DNA of 64,000 nt from an uncultured beta proteobacterium (lineage in GTDB: Bacteria > Pseudomonadota > Gammaproteobacteria > Burkholderiales > Burkholderiaceae_C). Position numbers and translations under genes: made by a program. Positions 8,484 through 18,328 of this stretch are shown here, one piece after another. The notes beneath the pieces were generated by a model. The model had not been told where the DNA came from and searched no databases. It saw only the letters and a list, made by a program, of their open reading frames with translations. The first letter of the stretch is position 1. Each line of letters starts with the position of its first letter. Location: the NCBI GenBank assembly GCA_903838565.1, contig CAILZB010000060.1:248001-312000 (forward strand), in the 5' to 3' direction.

Positions 8484-9878
8484 ATGGCCAATGATGATAA
8501 ACGCATTTATGCGCGGCGACGCGCCCGGTTCGCAAGCCAGTTGGGGCACGACGCCATTGCCATCCTTGGCACCGCCCCTGAGAGAGCGCGCAACCGCGAC
8601 AGTGACTTTCCCTTTCGACATGACAGCTACTTCTACTACCTGACCGGTTTTAACGAACCCAATGCCTGGTTGGTCATCACTGGCGACGGTCATTCCACGC
8701 TGTTTTGCCAGCCCAAGGACCTGGAGCGCGAAATCTGGGATGGCAGTCGACTCGGCCCCGAAATGGCCCCCGAGCGCCTCGGCGTGGATGCCGCCTTTTC
8801 AGTGACGGAGCTCGATGGCAGATTGCCCTCCATGCTGGAAAACCGTGACGCTGTCTGGTATCCGTTCGCCACGTTGCAGGGGCTGGAGTCGCGCGTGTCA
8901 AGCTGGCTGGACAAGGTCCGTGCCCGTATCCGCTACGGCGTCTTGTCACCCCAGACGCAACGCGACGCCTGTGGCCTGCTGGATGAAATGCGCCTGTTCA
9001 AGGACGAACACGAACAAGCGATCATGCGCCGGGCGGCCGCCATTTCGGCAGGCGCGCACGTGCGCGCCATGCAGTGCAGCGCGCGCATGCTGCGCGCAGG
9101 CGAGGAGGTGCGCGAGTACCACCTTGAAGCGGAAGTGCTGCACGAGTTCCGACGCCACGGCTCACAGTTTCCCGCCTACGGCTCCATCGTTGCGTCTGGC
9201 GCCAACGCCTGCGTGCTGCATTACCGGGCCGATGCGGCGCCGGTGCGCGCAGGCGAACTGGTGCTGATGGATGCCGGCTGCGAGTTGGACGGCTATGCCA
9301 GCGACATCACCCGCACCTTCCCCGCCAATGGGCGCTTTACCGGAGCGCAGCGAGCGCTGTATGACTTGGTGCTGGCGAGCCAGAAAGCGGCCATTGCGGT
9401 CACCCGCGAGGGCGCGCGCTTCACCGAGCCGCACGACGCCACCGTGAAGGTGCTTGCGCAGGGCATGCTGGATCTGGGGCTGCTGGACTCCAACGTGGTG
9501 GGGACGCTGGAGGACGTGATCGAAAAGCGTTCCTACAACCCGTTTTACATGCACCGCACCGGGCACTGGCTGGGGATGGACGTGCACGACTGCGGCAGCT
9601 ACGTTGAACCCGGCGAGGTTGGCCAGGCCGACGAGCGCAAGGATCCCTTGTCTGGAGAAACCATCCTCAACCGCCCCAGCCGAATCCTGCGCAGCGGCAT
9701 GGTTCTGACGATTGAGCCCGGCATCTACGTGCGCGCGGCGCCGGGGGTTCCCGAGCGCTTTCACGGCATCGGCATCCGCATTGAAGACGATGCCATCGTG
9801 AATGCCGATGGGTGCGAGTTGATCAGTCGCGGCGTTCCCGTCGAGGCGGACGAGATTGAAGCCCTGATGCAGGGGTGA
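8484..9878 (+). CDS. pepP: Xaa-Pro aminopeptidase (M24B)
   Basis: PepP-type enzymes remove N-terminal residues that precede proline. The 464-residue protein has an N-terminal AMP_N domain (RDSDFPFRHDSYFYYLTGF near 40) and a C-terminal pita-bread M24 domain. The dimetal ligands are visible: two Asp in LMDAGCELDGYASDITR, His in HRTGHWLGMDVHD, Glu in LTIEPGIYV and Glu in GIGIRIEDD. The ATG at 8484 has AGGA nine bases before it and gives MANDDKRIYARRRARF; an ATG 36 bases upstream is possible but lacks a ribosome site. In many relatives pepP precedes ubiH-type genes; here malic enzyme follows instead. Confidence 0.9.
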   Translation: MANDDKRIYARRRARFASQLGHDAIAILGTAPERARNRDSDFPFRHDSYFYYLTGFNEPNAWLVITGDGHSTLFCQPKDLEREIWDGSRLGPEMAPERLGVDAAFSVTELDGRLPSMLENRDAVWYPFATLQGLESRVSSWLDKVRARIRYGVLSPQTQRDACGLLDEMRLFKDEHEQAIMRRAAAISAGAHVRAMQCSARMLRAGEEVREYHLEAEVLHEFRRHGSQFPAYGSIVASGANACVLHYRADAAPVRAGELVLMDAGCELDGYASDITRTFPANGRFTGAQRALYDLVLASQKAAIAVTREGARFTEPHDATVKVLAQGMLDLGLLDSNVVGTLEDVIEKRSYNPFYMHRTGHWLGMDVHDCGSYVEPGEVGQADERKDPLSGETILNRPSRILRSGMVLTIEPGIYVRAAPGVPERFHGIGIRIEDDAIVNADGCELISRGVPVEADEIEALMQG

Positions 9879-10027
9879 GCTGCGCTTGCATGCTGGCCGC
9901 TCGGGGCACTTCTGGGCAGGCCTACAATGAAGTGCTTGCCCGGATCGGTGCATTTCCCGAGTCCGACTGAGCTTTTATCCCAACATGGGGCAGCACGATA
10001 AGCTGCCACCGCAAGGAGCCTGACAAC

Positions 10028-12340
10028 ATGCCGAACAAGCCAAAAATCAATCCGGAAGAGCGAACCGCCGAACTGCGTCGCGCAGCGCTGGACTACCACG
10101 AGTTCCCCACGCCCGGAAAGATCTCCATCGCGGCGACCAAGCAACTGGTGAATCAGCACGACCTCGGCCTGGCTTACACGCCCGGCGTGGCCATCCCCTG
10201 CGAAGAAATCGTGAAGGACCCTGCAGCGGCTTTCCGCTACACCAGTCGGGGCAATCTGGTGGCGGTCATCACCAACGGCACGGCGGTGCTGGGGTTGGGC
10301 GACATCGGTCCGCTGGCGGCCAAACCGGTGATGGAGGGCAAGGGAGTATTGTTCAAGAAGTTCGCCGGTATCGATGTGTTTGACCTGGAGATCGCCGAAA
10401 GGAATCTGGACAAACTGGTCGATATCGTGGCCGCGCTGGAACCCACCTTTGGCGGCATCAACCTCGAAGACATCAAGGCGCCCGACTGTTTCTACGTCGA
10501 GCGCAAGCTGCGCGAGCGCATGAAGATCCCGGTCTTTCATGACGATCAGCACGGCACGGCGATCGTTGTGGGTGCGGCCATTTTCAACGGCCTCAAGGTC
10601 GTTGGCAAGGACCCGAAGAAAATCAAGCTGGTCACCTCCGGTGCCGGCGCCGCGGCCCTGGCCTGCCTTGGGCTGCTGGTCAAGCTCGGCATTCCGCGCG
10701 AGAACATCTACGTGACCGACCTTGCGGGCGTGGTGTACGAAGGGCGCACCGAGTTGATGGACGACGACAAGATCGTCTTCTCCCAGAAGACTTCCGCCCG
10801 AACCCTGGGCGAGATCATTGAAGGTGCCGACGTGTTTCTCGGACTGTCGGCCGGTGGCGTCTTCAAGCCCGACATGGTGCGCAAGATGGCGGACAAGCCG
10901 CTGATTTTTGCGCTGGCGAATCCGACGCCCGAAATTACCCCGGAGGAGGTCAAAGCGGTGCGCGACGACGCGGTCATGGCCACGGGCCGCAGCGACTACC
11001 CGAACCAGGTCAACAACGTCCTGTGCTTCCCCTACATCTTCCGCGGCGCCCTGGACTGCGGCGCCACCACGATCACGGTGGAGATGGAAATTGCCGCGGT
11101 GCACGCGATCGCCGAACTGGCTCAGGCTGAGCAGAGCGAAGTGGTCGCCGCCGCCTATTCGGGCGAGCCCTTGGCATTTGGCCCGGAGTACCTGATCCCC
11201 AAGCCCTTTGATCCGCGGCTGATGATGAAGATCGCGCCGGCTGTGGCCCAAGCCGCGGCCGAGAGCGGCGTGGCGCTGCGCCCCATCCTGGACATGGACG
11301 CCTACCGGGACCGCCTGCAAAACTTCGTCTACGCTTCAGGCACCACCATGAAGCCGATCTTTACGGCCGCCAAGAAAGCCGTCAAAAGGCGGGTGGGCTA
11401 TTCCGAAGGCGAAGAAGAACGGGTCTTGCGCGCCGCGCAGATCGTGGTCGACGAGGGCCTCGCGCGCCCCACGCTGATCGGACGACCCGGAGTGATAGCG
11501 ACCCGAATCGAAAAATTCGGACTGCGGCTTGAACAAGGTGTCGACTACGACGTGGTCAACGTCGAGCAGGACGACCGCTATCGGGATTTCTGGCAGACCT
11601 ACCACCGGATGACCGAGCGCAAGGGCATCACCGCGCAGATGGCCAAGATCGAGATGCGGCGCCGGCTCACGCTCATCGGCTCGATGCTGCTGCACAAGGG
11701 TTACGTCGACGGGCTCATCTGCGGCACATGGGGCTCCACCGCCATGCACCTGCAGTACATCGAGCAGGTCATCGGCAAGCGGGATGGTGTGGGCGTGTTT
11801 GCCTGCATGAACGGTTTGTTGCTGCCGGATCGGCAGGTGTTCCTGGTTGACACCCATGTCAACTACGACCCGAGCGCGGAACAATTGGCGGAAATCACGC
11901 TGCTGGCTGCCGAAGAGATGAAGCGCTTTGGCCTCAAGCCCAAAGCCGCGCTGCTCTCGCATTCCAGCTTCGGATCCTCCAATCAACCCAGCGCCATCAA
12001 GATGCGCGAGACCTTGGGCCTGCTACGGGCGCAGGCGCCATGGCTGGAGGTCGACGGCGAAATGCACGGCGATGTTGCTCTAGACCCCGCTGCCCGTCGC
12101 GCCCTCATGCCAAACAGCACGCTGACCGGAGGCGCCAACCTGCTGGTGCTGCCCAATATTGATGCGGCGAACATCTCTTACAACCTGCTCAAGACGGCGG
12201 CGGGCGGCAATATCGCCATCGGCCCGGTTTTGCTGGGCGCGGCCAAACCCGTGCACATTCTCACTGCAAGCACCACGGTGCGCCGCATTGTGAACATGAC
12301 AGCGCTCACCGTGGCGGATGCCAATGCTTCGCGCCAGTAG
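10028..12340 (+). CDS. maeB: NADP-dependent malic enzyme with phosphotransacetylase-like C-terminus
   Basis: MaeB decarboxylates malate to pyruvate with NADP reduction. At 770 residues it is the large bacterial form: malic domains over about 1-430 ([32 protein letters not shown], and the nucleotide fold [15 protein letters not shown]) joined to a phosphate acetyl/butyryl-transferase-like domain over about 440-765. In characterised relatives that tail is regulatory and binds acetyl-CoA rather than catalysing transfer. The ATG is preceded by AAGGAGCC, a strong ribosome site. The 149-base upstream gap contains TACAAT at 9923-9928 as a candidate -10 box without a convincing -35. Confidence 0.93.
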   Translation: MPNKPKINPEERTAELRRAALDYHEFPTPGKISIAATKQLVNQHDLGLAYTPGVAIPCEEIVKDPAAAFRYTSRGNLVAVITNGTAVLGLGDIGPLAAKPVMEGKGVLFKKFAGIDVFDLEIAERNLDKLVDIVAALEPTFGGINLEDIKAPDCFYVERKLRERMKIPVFHDDQHGTAIVVGAAIFNGLKVVGKDPKKIKLVTSGAGAAALACLGLLVKLGIPRENIYVTDLAGVVYEGRTELMDDDKIVFSQKTSARTLGEIIEGADVFLGLSAGGVFKPDMVRKMADKPLIFALANPTPEITPEEVKAVRDDAVMATGRSDYPNQVNNVLCFPYIFRGALDCGATTITVEMEIAAVHAIAELAQAEQSEVVAAAYSGEPLAFGPEYLIPKPFDPRLMMKIAPAVAQAAAESGVALRPILDMDAYRDRLQNFVYASGTTMKPIFTAAKKAVKRRVGYSEGEEERVLRAAQIVVDEGLARPTLIGRPGVIATRIEKFGLRLEQGVDYDVVNVEQDDRYRDFWQTYHRMTERKGITAQMAKIEMRRRLTLIGSMLLHKGYVDGLICGTWGSTAMHLQYIEQVIGKRDGVGVFACMNGLLLPDRQVFLVDTHVNYDPSAEQLAEITLLAAEEMKRFGLKPKAALLSHSSFGSSNQPSAIKMRETLGLLRAQAPWLEVDGEMHGDVALDPAARRALMPNSTLTGGANLLVLPNIDAANISYNLLKTAAGGNIAIGPVLLGAAKPVHILTASTTVRRIVNMTALTVADANASRQ

Positions 12341-12387
12341 ATCTGGCAACTAGCTAGCGCCCACTCACACAACCCAAAGGCCTCCTG

Positions 12388-12414
12388 GCACTTGCTCATT
12401 TTTTGAGCAAGTGC
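12388..12414. terminator. Strong hairpin downstream of maeB
   Basis: A perfect 11-bp inverted repeat, GCACTTGCTCA at 12388-12398 and TGAGCAAGTGC at 12404-12414, is closed by a TTTTT loop. No T tract follows, so it is not a textbook intrinsic terminator. It may still stabilise or end the maeB mRNA. It also covers the first possible start of the RNase reading frame, which argues for the later start at 12508. Confidence 0.5.
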
Positions 12415-12507
12415 TTGCATTTCGCGGCCACTTCGGGCACACTCGACATCAATGTTTTCGGGTTTACCCGATGTTCTTCGGCGTTTTTCAATCCGGGCCT
12501 CCAGTTC

Positions 12508-12912
12508 ATGTCACGTTTTGCGGCACATAGAGTGCCTGTAGTCGGCTTTATGTTGGCTGCTGTTTTGGCGTGCACCCGTCTGGCGCACGCCAATGGACTC
12601 TCAGCCCCATCCCATGGCACTCGCGCTGGGACAGTGGCACTGGATGATTTGCCAGTCCAGGGCCAGCAAACGTACGCATTGATTTTTCAGGGCGGACCGT
12701 TTCCGTACGATAAGGACGGATCCGTGTTTGGCAATCGTGAGCGTCGGCTGCCCGTGCATGAGCGCGGGTTTTACCGCGAATACACGGTCAAGACGCCGGG
12801 GGTAAAGAGTCGTGGAGCGCGGCGCATTGCCTGTGGGGGCACGCCGAGGAATCCTGAGGTTTGCTACTACAGCGAAGATCACTATGCGAATTTTCGCAGG
12901 ATTGATCGGTAA
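12508..12912 (+). CDS. Secreted guanyl-specific ribonuclease (barnase/RNase Sa family)
   Basis: The 134-residue product has an N-terminal signal peptide (about residues 1-28, ending LAHA) and a mature domain of about 105 residues. The mature part matches the microbial RNase fold: ALIFQGGPFPYDKDG, VFGNRERRLP, the catalytic Glu in FYREYTV, the Arg pair in SRGARRIACGG, and the catalytic His in DHYANF. Two cysteines (ACGG and VCYY) could form the disulfide. It would cleave single-stranded RNA after G in the periplasm or outside the cell. The ATG at 12508 gives a proper signal peptide. A barstar-type inhibitor follows 73 bases later. Confidence 0.85.
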   Translation: MSRFAAHRVPVVGFMLAAVLACTRLAHANGLSAPSHGTRAGTVALDDLPVQGQQTYALIFQGGPFPYDKDGSVFGNRERRLPVHERGFYREYTVKTPGVKSRGARRIACGGTPRNPEVCYYSEDHYANFRRIDR

Positions 12913-12985
12913 CGAATTTTGTTGTGGCCGCATGTGATGCAGCCATTTTGTTTGTCCTTTTCGAGAAAGTGAAGCGGAGATGGAA

Positions 12986-13381
12986 ATGCCACTTCGTACC
13001 GTCAGAACCAACATCGTGCAGTCGATCCGCGCCTTTCGCGTGAGCGACCTGCAGGAGGCGGCCCAACAATTGGGTCACCATTTTCTGTACGCCAATTTAG
13101 CCACGGCCCAAAGCAAGCAGGACGTGCTGGACCTGATCGCCCAGAAATTCACGTTTCCAGCGCATTTCGGCAAGAACTTTGACGCGCTGTATGACTGCCT
13201 GACGGACCCGCTGCACAAGTCGGGCCAGCAGCCAGGTTTCATCGTGGTGCTGGAGCATATTCCTGCCCACGCCAAGTTCGACAAGGAAGCGCGCGAGCAG
13301 TTGCTGGATATTTTCCGTGACGCTGCCGATTACTGGGGCGATCGAAAAATACCGTTTCGATGTTTCTATTCTTTTCTGTAG
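12986..13381 (+). CDS. Barstar-family ribonuclease inhibitor
   Basis: The 131-residue cytoplasmic protein carries the barstar signature: an interface helix in FGKNFDALYDCLTDPL that keeps the two Asp equivalent to barstar D35 and D39, followed by a strand and helix ending FRCFYSFL. Barstars plug the active site of barnase-type RNases. The start at 12986 is preferred because GGAG lies six bases upstream; an ATG two codons earlier abuts the same GGAG. Position directly after the secreted RNase gene makes the pair a likely enzyme-immunity module. Confidence 0.85.
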   Translation: MPLRTVRTNIVQSIRAFRVSDLQEAAQQLGHHFLYANLATAQSKQDVLDLIAQKFTFPAHFGKNFDALYDCLTDPLHKSGQQPGFIVVLEHIPAHAKFDKEAREQLLDIFRDAADYWGDRKIPFRCFYSFL

Positions 13382-13581
13382 CCCGTTCTGCAACCACCAG
13401 CCAAGCAGAACGGGCGAAAGAGGCTAGCGCAACCGAGGACTCTGCGCCTCTGGTCAGCGGCATCGAATTGGGCGCCGAACCGGGGGAAAAAATGCCAACC
13501 GACAAGTTGCTCGACGTGTCGCCACTGGCATTGCGCATGAGCAGCCCGTTCAACTCGGGCTACTGGCTCGCAGCGGCATAA
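13360..13581 (+). CDS. Possible small protein of unknown function
   Basis: A frame overlapping the last codons of the barstar gene runs 73 codons to a TAA just before a strong terminator. From about 13380 onward the codons look like those of the neighbouring genes, and an internal ATG at 13491, preceded by GGGGGAA, would give a 29-residue peptide ending in NSGYWLAAA. There is no recognised domain, signal peptide or membrane helix. It could be a genuine small gene expressed with the RNase/barstar pair or only the 3' untranslated region of that unit; I cannot tell from sequence alone. Confidence 0.3.
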   Translation: MFLFFSVARSATTSQAERAKEASATEDSAPLVSGIELGAEPGEKMPTDKLLDVSPLALRMSSPFNSGYWLAAA

Positions 13582-13596
13582 CGCCACCCCGCCCCG

Positions 13597-13629
13597 AAAA
13601 AAATCCCGTCCATGTGACGGGATTTTTTT
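13597..13629. terminator. Bidirectional Rho-independent terminator
   Basis: A 14-bp stem (13597-13610 with 13616-13629, core ATCCCGTC/GACGGGAT) around the loop CATGT is bounded by A7 on one side and T7 on the other. It serves the RNase/barstar unit on the plus strand and the lptD-surA-rsmA unit on the minus strand. Confidence 0.92.
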
Positions 13630-13635
13630 GGTCCA

Positions 13636-14439
13636 TCAACCCATCGAGAGGGCCAGTTCGACGTACTCCTGCACCGGCACCTCTTCCGCCCGGCGCTGCA
13701 CGTCGAAGTTTGTGCTGCTCTGTTTTTCCTCGAGCCATTTACCCAGCGTGTGACGCAACAGCTTGCGGCGCTGACTGAAAGCCACCCGCACCAGTTCGCT
13801 CAAACGCCGCACATCGACCGCCGGCGGATGCGCCAGCGGTAGCATCCTGACCACCGCGCTGTCCACCCGAGGCGGCGGGTCAAACGATAGCGGTGGCACA
13901 GCCAGAATGTTTTCCATGGTGTAGCGCCATTGCAGCATCACGCTCAAACGGCTGTAGTCGCTGGTGGCCGGGCGCGCCACCATGCGGTCCACCACTTCCT
14001 TTTGCAGCATAAAGTGCTGGTCTTCGATCACATCCACATAATCCAGCAGATGGAACAGGATCGGCGTGGAAATGTTGTACGGCAGATTCCCCACCACCCT
14101 GAGTCTCAGCGCCGGATCGGTGCCGCCGGCTTGCGTCCTTGCACTCATCAGCGCCCCCCGCAACTGCGCAAAATCCACCTTGAGAACATCGGCCTCGGTC
14201 ACATCCAGTTGTGTATGCGAGCGCAATCGGGCCGCCAGGTCGCGATCCAGTTCGATCACCGCAAGCCGCCCCAGGCGCTCCACCAGGGGTTGGGTCAGGG
14301 CACCCAGGCCGGGGCCGATTTCGACCATGATCTGCTCCGGCTTGGGAGCGATCTCGCGCACGATGGTTTCAATGATGTCCTGATCGGTCAGGAAGTGCTG
14401 GCCAAAGCGTTTGCGCGCAACGTGAGGTGCTTGTTTCAC
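13636..14439 (-). CDS. rsmA: 16S rRNA (adenine1518/1519-N6)-dimethyltransferase
   Basis: RsmA (KsgA) dimethylates two adjacent adenines near the 3' end of 16S rRNA during late 30S assembly, using S-adenosylmethionine. The 267-residue length is typical. Visible motifs are the N-terminal [11 protein letters not shown], motif [13 protein letters not shown], the acidic loop VIELDRDL, and the catalytic NLPYNIS (motif IV). Its ATG overlaps the surA stop codon by four bases (ATGA), so translation is probably coupled. It is the last gene of lptD-surA-rsmA, a widely conserved envelope and ribosome unit. Confidence 0.95.
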   Translation of the reverse strand: MKQAPHVARKRFGQHFLTDQDIIETIVREIAPKPEQIMVEIGPGLGALTQPLVERLGRLAVIELDRDLAARLRSHTQLDVTEADVLKVDFAQLRGALMSARTQAGGTDPALRLRVVGNLPYNISTPILFHLLDYVDVIEDQHFMLQKEVVDRMVARPATSDYSRLSVMLQWRYTMENILAVPPLSFDPPPRVDSAVVRMLPLAHPPAVDVRRLSELVRVAFSQRRKLLRHTLGKWLEEKQSSTNFDVQRRAEEVPVQEYVELALSMG

Positions 14440-15803
14440 AACGGCGGTTCGCGGAATTCGACGTAGGCCTTGCCGCGCACGTCCTGCGTCCAGGTAAGGT
14501 AGGCCTCTTCCAGCTTCCTCTCGCGGACAAAATTGCGCACCAGTTCACGCTGCTCGCGCACGCTCAGCGGCGCTTCGCGGCGTTCGGTCAGTTGAATCAG
14601 GTGCACGCCAAAGCGCGAAACCGTCGGGTCGCTGATCTGGCCCGGCTCCAGCCTCATCATGACTTCTTCGAACTCAGGCACAAACTGCCCGGGAGCGGCC
14701 CAGCCAAGATCTCCGCCGTCCTTGGCGCTGCCGTCCTGCGACATCTCCTTGGCCATCGCGGCAAAATCAGCCTGCCCCGATTGAATGCGCTTCTTCACGC
14801 CGGCCAGGCGCTCCAGTGCGGCGACCTGCGTCAACTGAGGTCCGGTGCGCAGCAAAATGTGGCGAGCGTGGTTCTGCGTGGCCGTTGTGGGCGGCAAGCC
14901 CGGGCTGCGCTTGTCCATCACCTTGAGAATGTGAAAACCCGCGGGGGAGCGCAACGGGCCGGTGACGGCCCCCTTTTCCAGACGCAAGACCGCCTGCACA
15001 AACAGGGTTGGATAGCGGTCCGCGCTGCGCAGTCCCATCGACTTGCCGCTGGCGCGCTCCATACCGTCGGAATACTCCTTGACCAGGGCGCTGAAATCCT
15101 CACCGGCGCGAGCCCGCTCCAGCACGCGTTGCGCGCGCGCCTGCAGGACCTGGGTCTGCTCCGGCGTGGCGTTTTCGGGCACGGCCACCAGCACCTGACC
15201 CAAGTCGAGCTCCAGGGTGGCCAAGTCGATGTTGTTTCTCTGGTCCTGCAGGTATTGATCGATCTCCTGCTCACTCACTTTCACGCGCCCATCGACCTCG
15301 CGCTCGCGCAGCCGGGTCAGCGCGATCTGGTCGCGCAGTTCCGCGCGAAAACGCGCCAGGGTCATGCCGTCGGCCTGCACCCGACGACGCAGTTCGGCGA
15401 CATCGATCTGGTTCTGGTGCGCCACATTCTGCTCTGCCTGATCGATGGCGTCCTCTTCCACGCGAACACCATTCTCGGTGGCCATCTGGAGTTGGGCTTT
15501 TTCGGAAATCAGACGCTCCAACACCTGACGCGCCAACTCTTCCTGGGGCGGAAGCGTGACCCCCTGCTGACTGAGCTGTGCACGCGCGCGCTGCACACGC
15601 TGCTGCAGTTCGCTGCGCGTGATGGGCTCGGCGTTGACGACGGCAACGATGTAGTCGGCCTGCTGCGGCCCGCTCTGCATCGCCCGGGCAGCCACGCTGC
15701 CCAGGCTCAAATTCGCGGGGGGACGCAGGCCTTGAGCCTGGGCTGACAGGGCCGCCATGCAAGCCAGGCACAGCAGGGAAAGGGGACGCAGGAGATCGGT
15801 CAT
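14436..15803 (-). CDS. surA: Periplasmic chaperone and peptidyl-prolyl isomerase SurA
   Basis: SurA escorts unfolded outer-membrane proteins, LptD among them, across the periplasm. The 455-residue protein starts with a signal peptide (about 1-23, [10 protein letters not shown]), then an N-terminal chaperone domain ([19 protein letters not shown] and following). Two parvulin domains lie near 185-290 and 300-400 ([23 protein letters not shown]), and a C-terminal helix completes the chaperone core. It lies 8 bases after lptD and overlaps rsmA, matching the standard order. Confidence 0.94.
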   Translation of the reverse strand: MTDLLRPLSLLCLACMAALSAQAQGLRPPANLSLGSVAARAMQSGPQQADYIVAVVNAEPITRSELQQRVQRARAQLSQQGVTLPPQEELARQVLERLISEKAQLQMATENGVRVEEDAIDQAEQNVAHQNQIDVAELRRRVQADGMTLARFRAELRDQIALTRLREREVDGRVKVSEQEIDQYLQDQRNNIDLATLELDLGQVLVAVPENATPEQTQVLQARAQRVLERARAGEDFSALVKEYSDGMERASGKSMGLRSADRYPTLFVQAVLRLEKGAVTGPLRSPAGFHILKVMDKRSPGLPPTTATQNHARHILLRTGPQLTQVAALERLAGVKKRIQSGQADFAAMAKEMSQDGSAKDGGDLGWAAPGQFVPEFEEVMMRLEPGQISDPTVSRFGVHLIQLTERREAPLSVREQRELVRNFVRERKLEEAYLTWTQDVRGKAYVEFREPPL

Positions 15804-15811
15804 GGTAGGAG

Positions 15812-18241
15812 CTATTCGTATTGGCCAAAACGGCTGGGCTGGGTGGTCTGCTCGCGCAGATACTGATATCGGGGTATATTTTCCTTCAGGGATTGAAGCG
15901 GACTGGAACCGAGTCTGGAGAAGCCGACGAACTCCAATTGAAACATCAAACGCTGACTCGCCGTCGCCCCGCTGCGCTGCATGCGCTCCAGCACGGCACG
16001 CCCGAGCCAGCAGCCAGCATCGTACTCAAAGCCGACGATCGAATCTATCAGCTTGCCATCTTTCAGACTGTAGTTCATGCGGCCCACGCTGTACCAGCGG
16101 CCCGCACCCTGACCCGCACCAGCGCCCAGGTCCTGCCCCTTGTCACCCCACAGATCGTTGATCGGCCACTGCCACCCCACGTCCAGCAGTTCGCTCACGC
16201 CGCGCTGCATGCTGTAGGCGGCACTCAGCACCCGGTAGTTGCCGGGGTTGTAGCGCCCGCTCAGCGTCGTGCGCTCGGACGAGTTGATGGTGGGGTTGAA
16301 CTGCACGGTGGCGTCCATGGACCACTGGGGGTTCCAGTGGATCGTTGTCCCCAGCATCAAGTCGCTGATGTGATCGGTCACGGGAACGCCGCCCGGCAGC
16401 GTGACATTCTGGTTCTGATAGCGCAACTGTTGCGCCACACCAAAGCGCGCATTCTCGGCGCCCGTGACCGGATCGAGCAGGCGCGTCGTCGCACCCAGCG
16501 TCAGCAGATTGTTGTCCGCTATGCGGTCGTTGCCGCTGAACGAGTTGTCGCTGAAGATCGATGCAAAGTTGAAGTCAAAGGCGGCCGAGTCGTAATTGGG
16601 CAGGACACTCTGGTTGCGAAATGGCGTGTACAGATACATGACCCGTGGCTCCAGAGTCTGGCGAAATTCCCGGCCCAGGAAGATGGCATCGCGCTCCAGC
16701 ACCAGGCCGCTGTCAAGGCTGAACGTCGGCAGCGAACGGCTGGCGGACGTCTCCAAATTGACCAGAGGCGCGTCAAACTGGTATTGGCTTGCGTGCCATT
16801 GCAGCGTAGGCGTGACAAACGAGCCCGGCGTCTGCCATGGGTAGCTCAAGCGTGCAATGGCCAAGCCGCGCAGGCCGTTGACTTGCTGCGTGAGCGTGGG
16901 GTCTGCATGAAACTGCGTGAGGTCCAGGTCGAGCGAATAGTCAAACCCGCCAACATGGCTTCGGGCGTAGCGCGCGCCGAGTTCGGGCAGGCGATCGTAG
17001 GGCGGCGTGATCGGAGCCGATGCGTCCTGCAGGGTCTGCCATTTCAAAGTCCGCAGCATCACGGAATAGTCGCCACGCTCCCACGATACCGAAGCGTCGT
17101 TGGGCAGCAGGCGCGGCGTCAGCGAACCGATGGCGCGTGGAAGATCGAGCCAGTAATTGTCGTCGCTGACGCGGTTCAACATGACGCTGAACCCCAGAGC
17201 ACCCACGCCCTGCACCCCGGTTTCCATCACTCCCTTATGGGTCGAGGCCAGGCTCCAGCGTTCGCGATTGCGCAGGCTGTCGCTGGGCATGAAGTTGGCC
17301 TGAACCCGACCGTTCCAGCCGGACTCCAGCTGGCGAAATTCGCCCCCCAGATCGACCCCGCGCTTGCTCATCAGCGTCGGCGTCAACGTAGCGTCATGGT
17401 TGGGCGCAATGTTCCAATAGTAGGGCAGCGTGAATTCGATCCCGTTGATGTTGTCCGGCACCACGGTGGGCGGCATGAAGCCCGATTTTCGCTTGTCGCT
17501 CAGCGGGAAACTGACCGACGGAAGTGGCAATATCGGCACCTCCTTGAAGGTCAGGACCGCGCCTTCAGCCTGCCCCACTTCCTCCGCGCTGTCGATGTGG
17601 ATGGTGGTCGCGCGCAGGATCCAGTCGGGCAACCAACCCGGCGCGGGCTGGCGCTGGCAGGTCGTGTAGCTGGCATTGTGGATCACGGAGTGGCTGTCGT
17701 CGAGGAAGTCCACCCGATCCGCCTCGCCATGGGCCTGGTTTTTCAGGAACCGGTAACCGGGATGCTGCAGGACGCCCTGAAACGAATCCAGCTTGAGCTC
17801 CAGCGAAGAACCCTGGTAAACATTGCCGGCTCGATTGAATCTGATCGCACCTTGCGCTTTGACTTGCTCGTCGAGCTGGTCGTATTCCAGTTGATCGGCG
17901 CGGATGACCGTATCGCCGCGGCGCAGCATGGCGTGGCCCTCGATCCTGACCTCACGATCCGCCCGTCCGCTGATGACGTCGCCACTGACAAAGGTGGGCA
18001 GCGAAGGGCGCGCCGTCGAGGAAATGCTTTCCTGCAAACTCGCGCTTGGCCTGAGCGCCAGCGGCGGCTCAACGGATGTGTCCTGGGCGTAGCCTGAAGA
18101 CGCCAGCAAGGCTGTCAGCCCGGCCACGGCAAGCGCCACCGGACACCTGGAGAAATCGGCACTCACCACCGTGCGACCGTGCGGCCCCTGGCCAACCCGG
18201 AACTGCTGCGAGAAACGGCCCCACCGAAGTATTCCCATCAT
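15812..18241 (-). CDS. lptD: LPS-assembly outer-membrane protein LptD
   Basis: LptD is the 26-strand outer-membrane barrel that, with LptE, inserts LPS into the outer leaflet. The 809-residue protein has a jellyroll (OstA-like) periplasmic domain near 85-210 (GDVISGRADREVRIEGHAML) and a long C-terminal barrel domain ending in alternating aromatic strands. A hydrophobic signal peptide is seen around residues 34-52 (ALAVAGLTALLASSGYAQ). The first 25-30 residues before it are unusually long, so a GTG near codon 26 is an alternative start. The gene heads the lptD-surA-rsmA unit and is divergent from the AmgK-like kinase gene. Confidence 0.93.
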   Translation of the reverse strand: MMGILRWGRFSQQFRVGQGPHGRTVVSADFSRCPVALAVAGLTALLASSGYAQDTSVEPPLALRPSASLQESISSTARPSLPTFVSGDVISGRADREVRIEGHAMLRRGDTVIRADQLEYDQLDEQVKAQGAIRFNRAGNVYQGSSLELKLDSFQGVLQHPGYRFLKNQAHGEADRVDFLDDSHSVIHNASYTTCQRQPAPGWLPDWILRATTIHIDSAEEVGQAEGAVLTFKEVPILPLPSVSFPLSDKRKSGFMPPTVVPDNINGIEFTLPYYWNIAPNHDATLTPTLMSKRGVDLGGEFRQLESGWNGRVQANFMPSDSLRNRERWSLASTHKGVMETGVQGVGALGFSVMLNRVSDDNYWLDLPRAIGSLTPRLLPNDASVSWERGDYSVMLRTLKWQTLQDASAPITPPYDRLPELGARYARSHVGGFDYSLDLDLTQFHADPTLTQQVNGLRGLAIARLSYPWQTPGSFVTPTLQWHASQYQFDAPLVNLETSASRSLPTFSLDSGLVLERDAIFLGREFRQTLEPRVMYLYTPFRNQSVLPNYDSAAFDFNFASIFSDNSFSGNDRIADNNLLTLGATTRLLDPVTGAENARFGVAQQLRYQNQNVTLPGGVPVTDHISDLMLGTTIHWNPQWSMDATVQFNPTINSSERTTLSGRYNPGNYRVLSAAYSMQRGVSELLDVGWQWPINDLWGDKGQDLGAGAGQGAGRWYSVGRMNYSLKDGKLIDSIVGFEYDAGCWLGRAVLERMQRSGATASQRLMFQLEFVGFSRLGSSPLQSLKENIPRYQYLREQTTQPSRFGQYE

Positions 18242-18328
18242 GGCATGCGCATTGGCCGTGGGCCGGGCGTAGATCTTGGGCGCTGGAAGTACATGGGACA
18301 GGTGAAGGCTTTGTAGAATGGATTATCC

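Noticed and set aside
15821..18097. A 758-codon open frame antisense to lptD
   Set aside because: No recognisable domain and a composition typical of antisense frames; lptD on the opposite strand is unambiguous.
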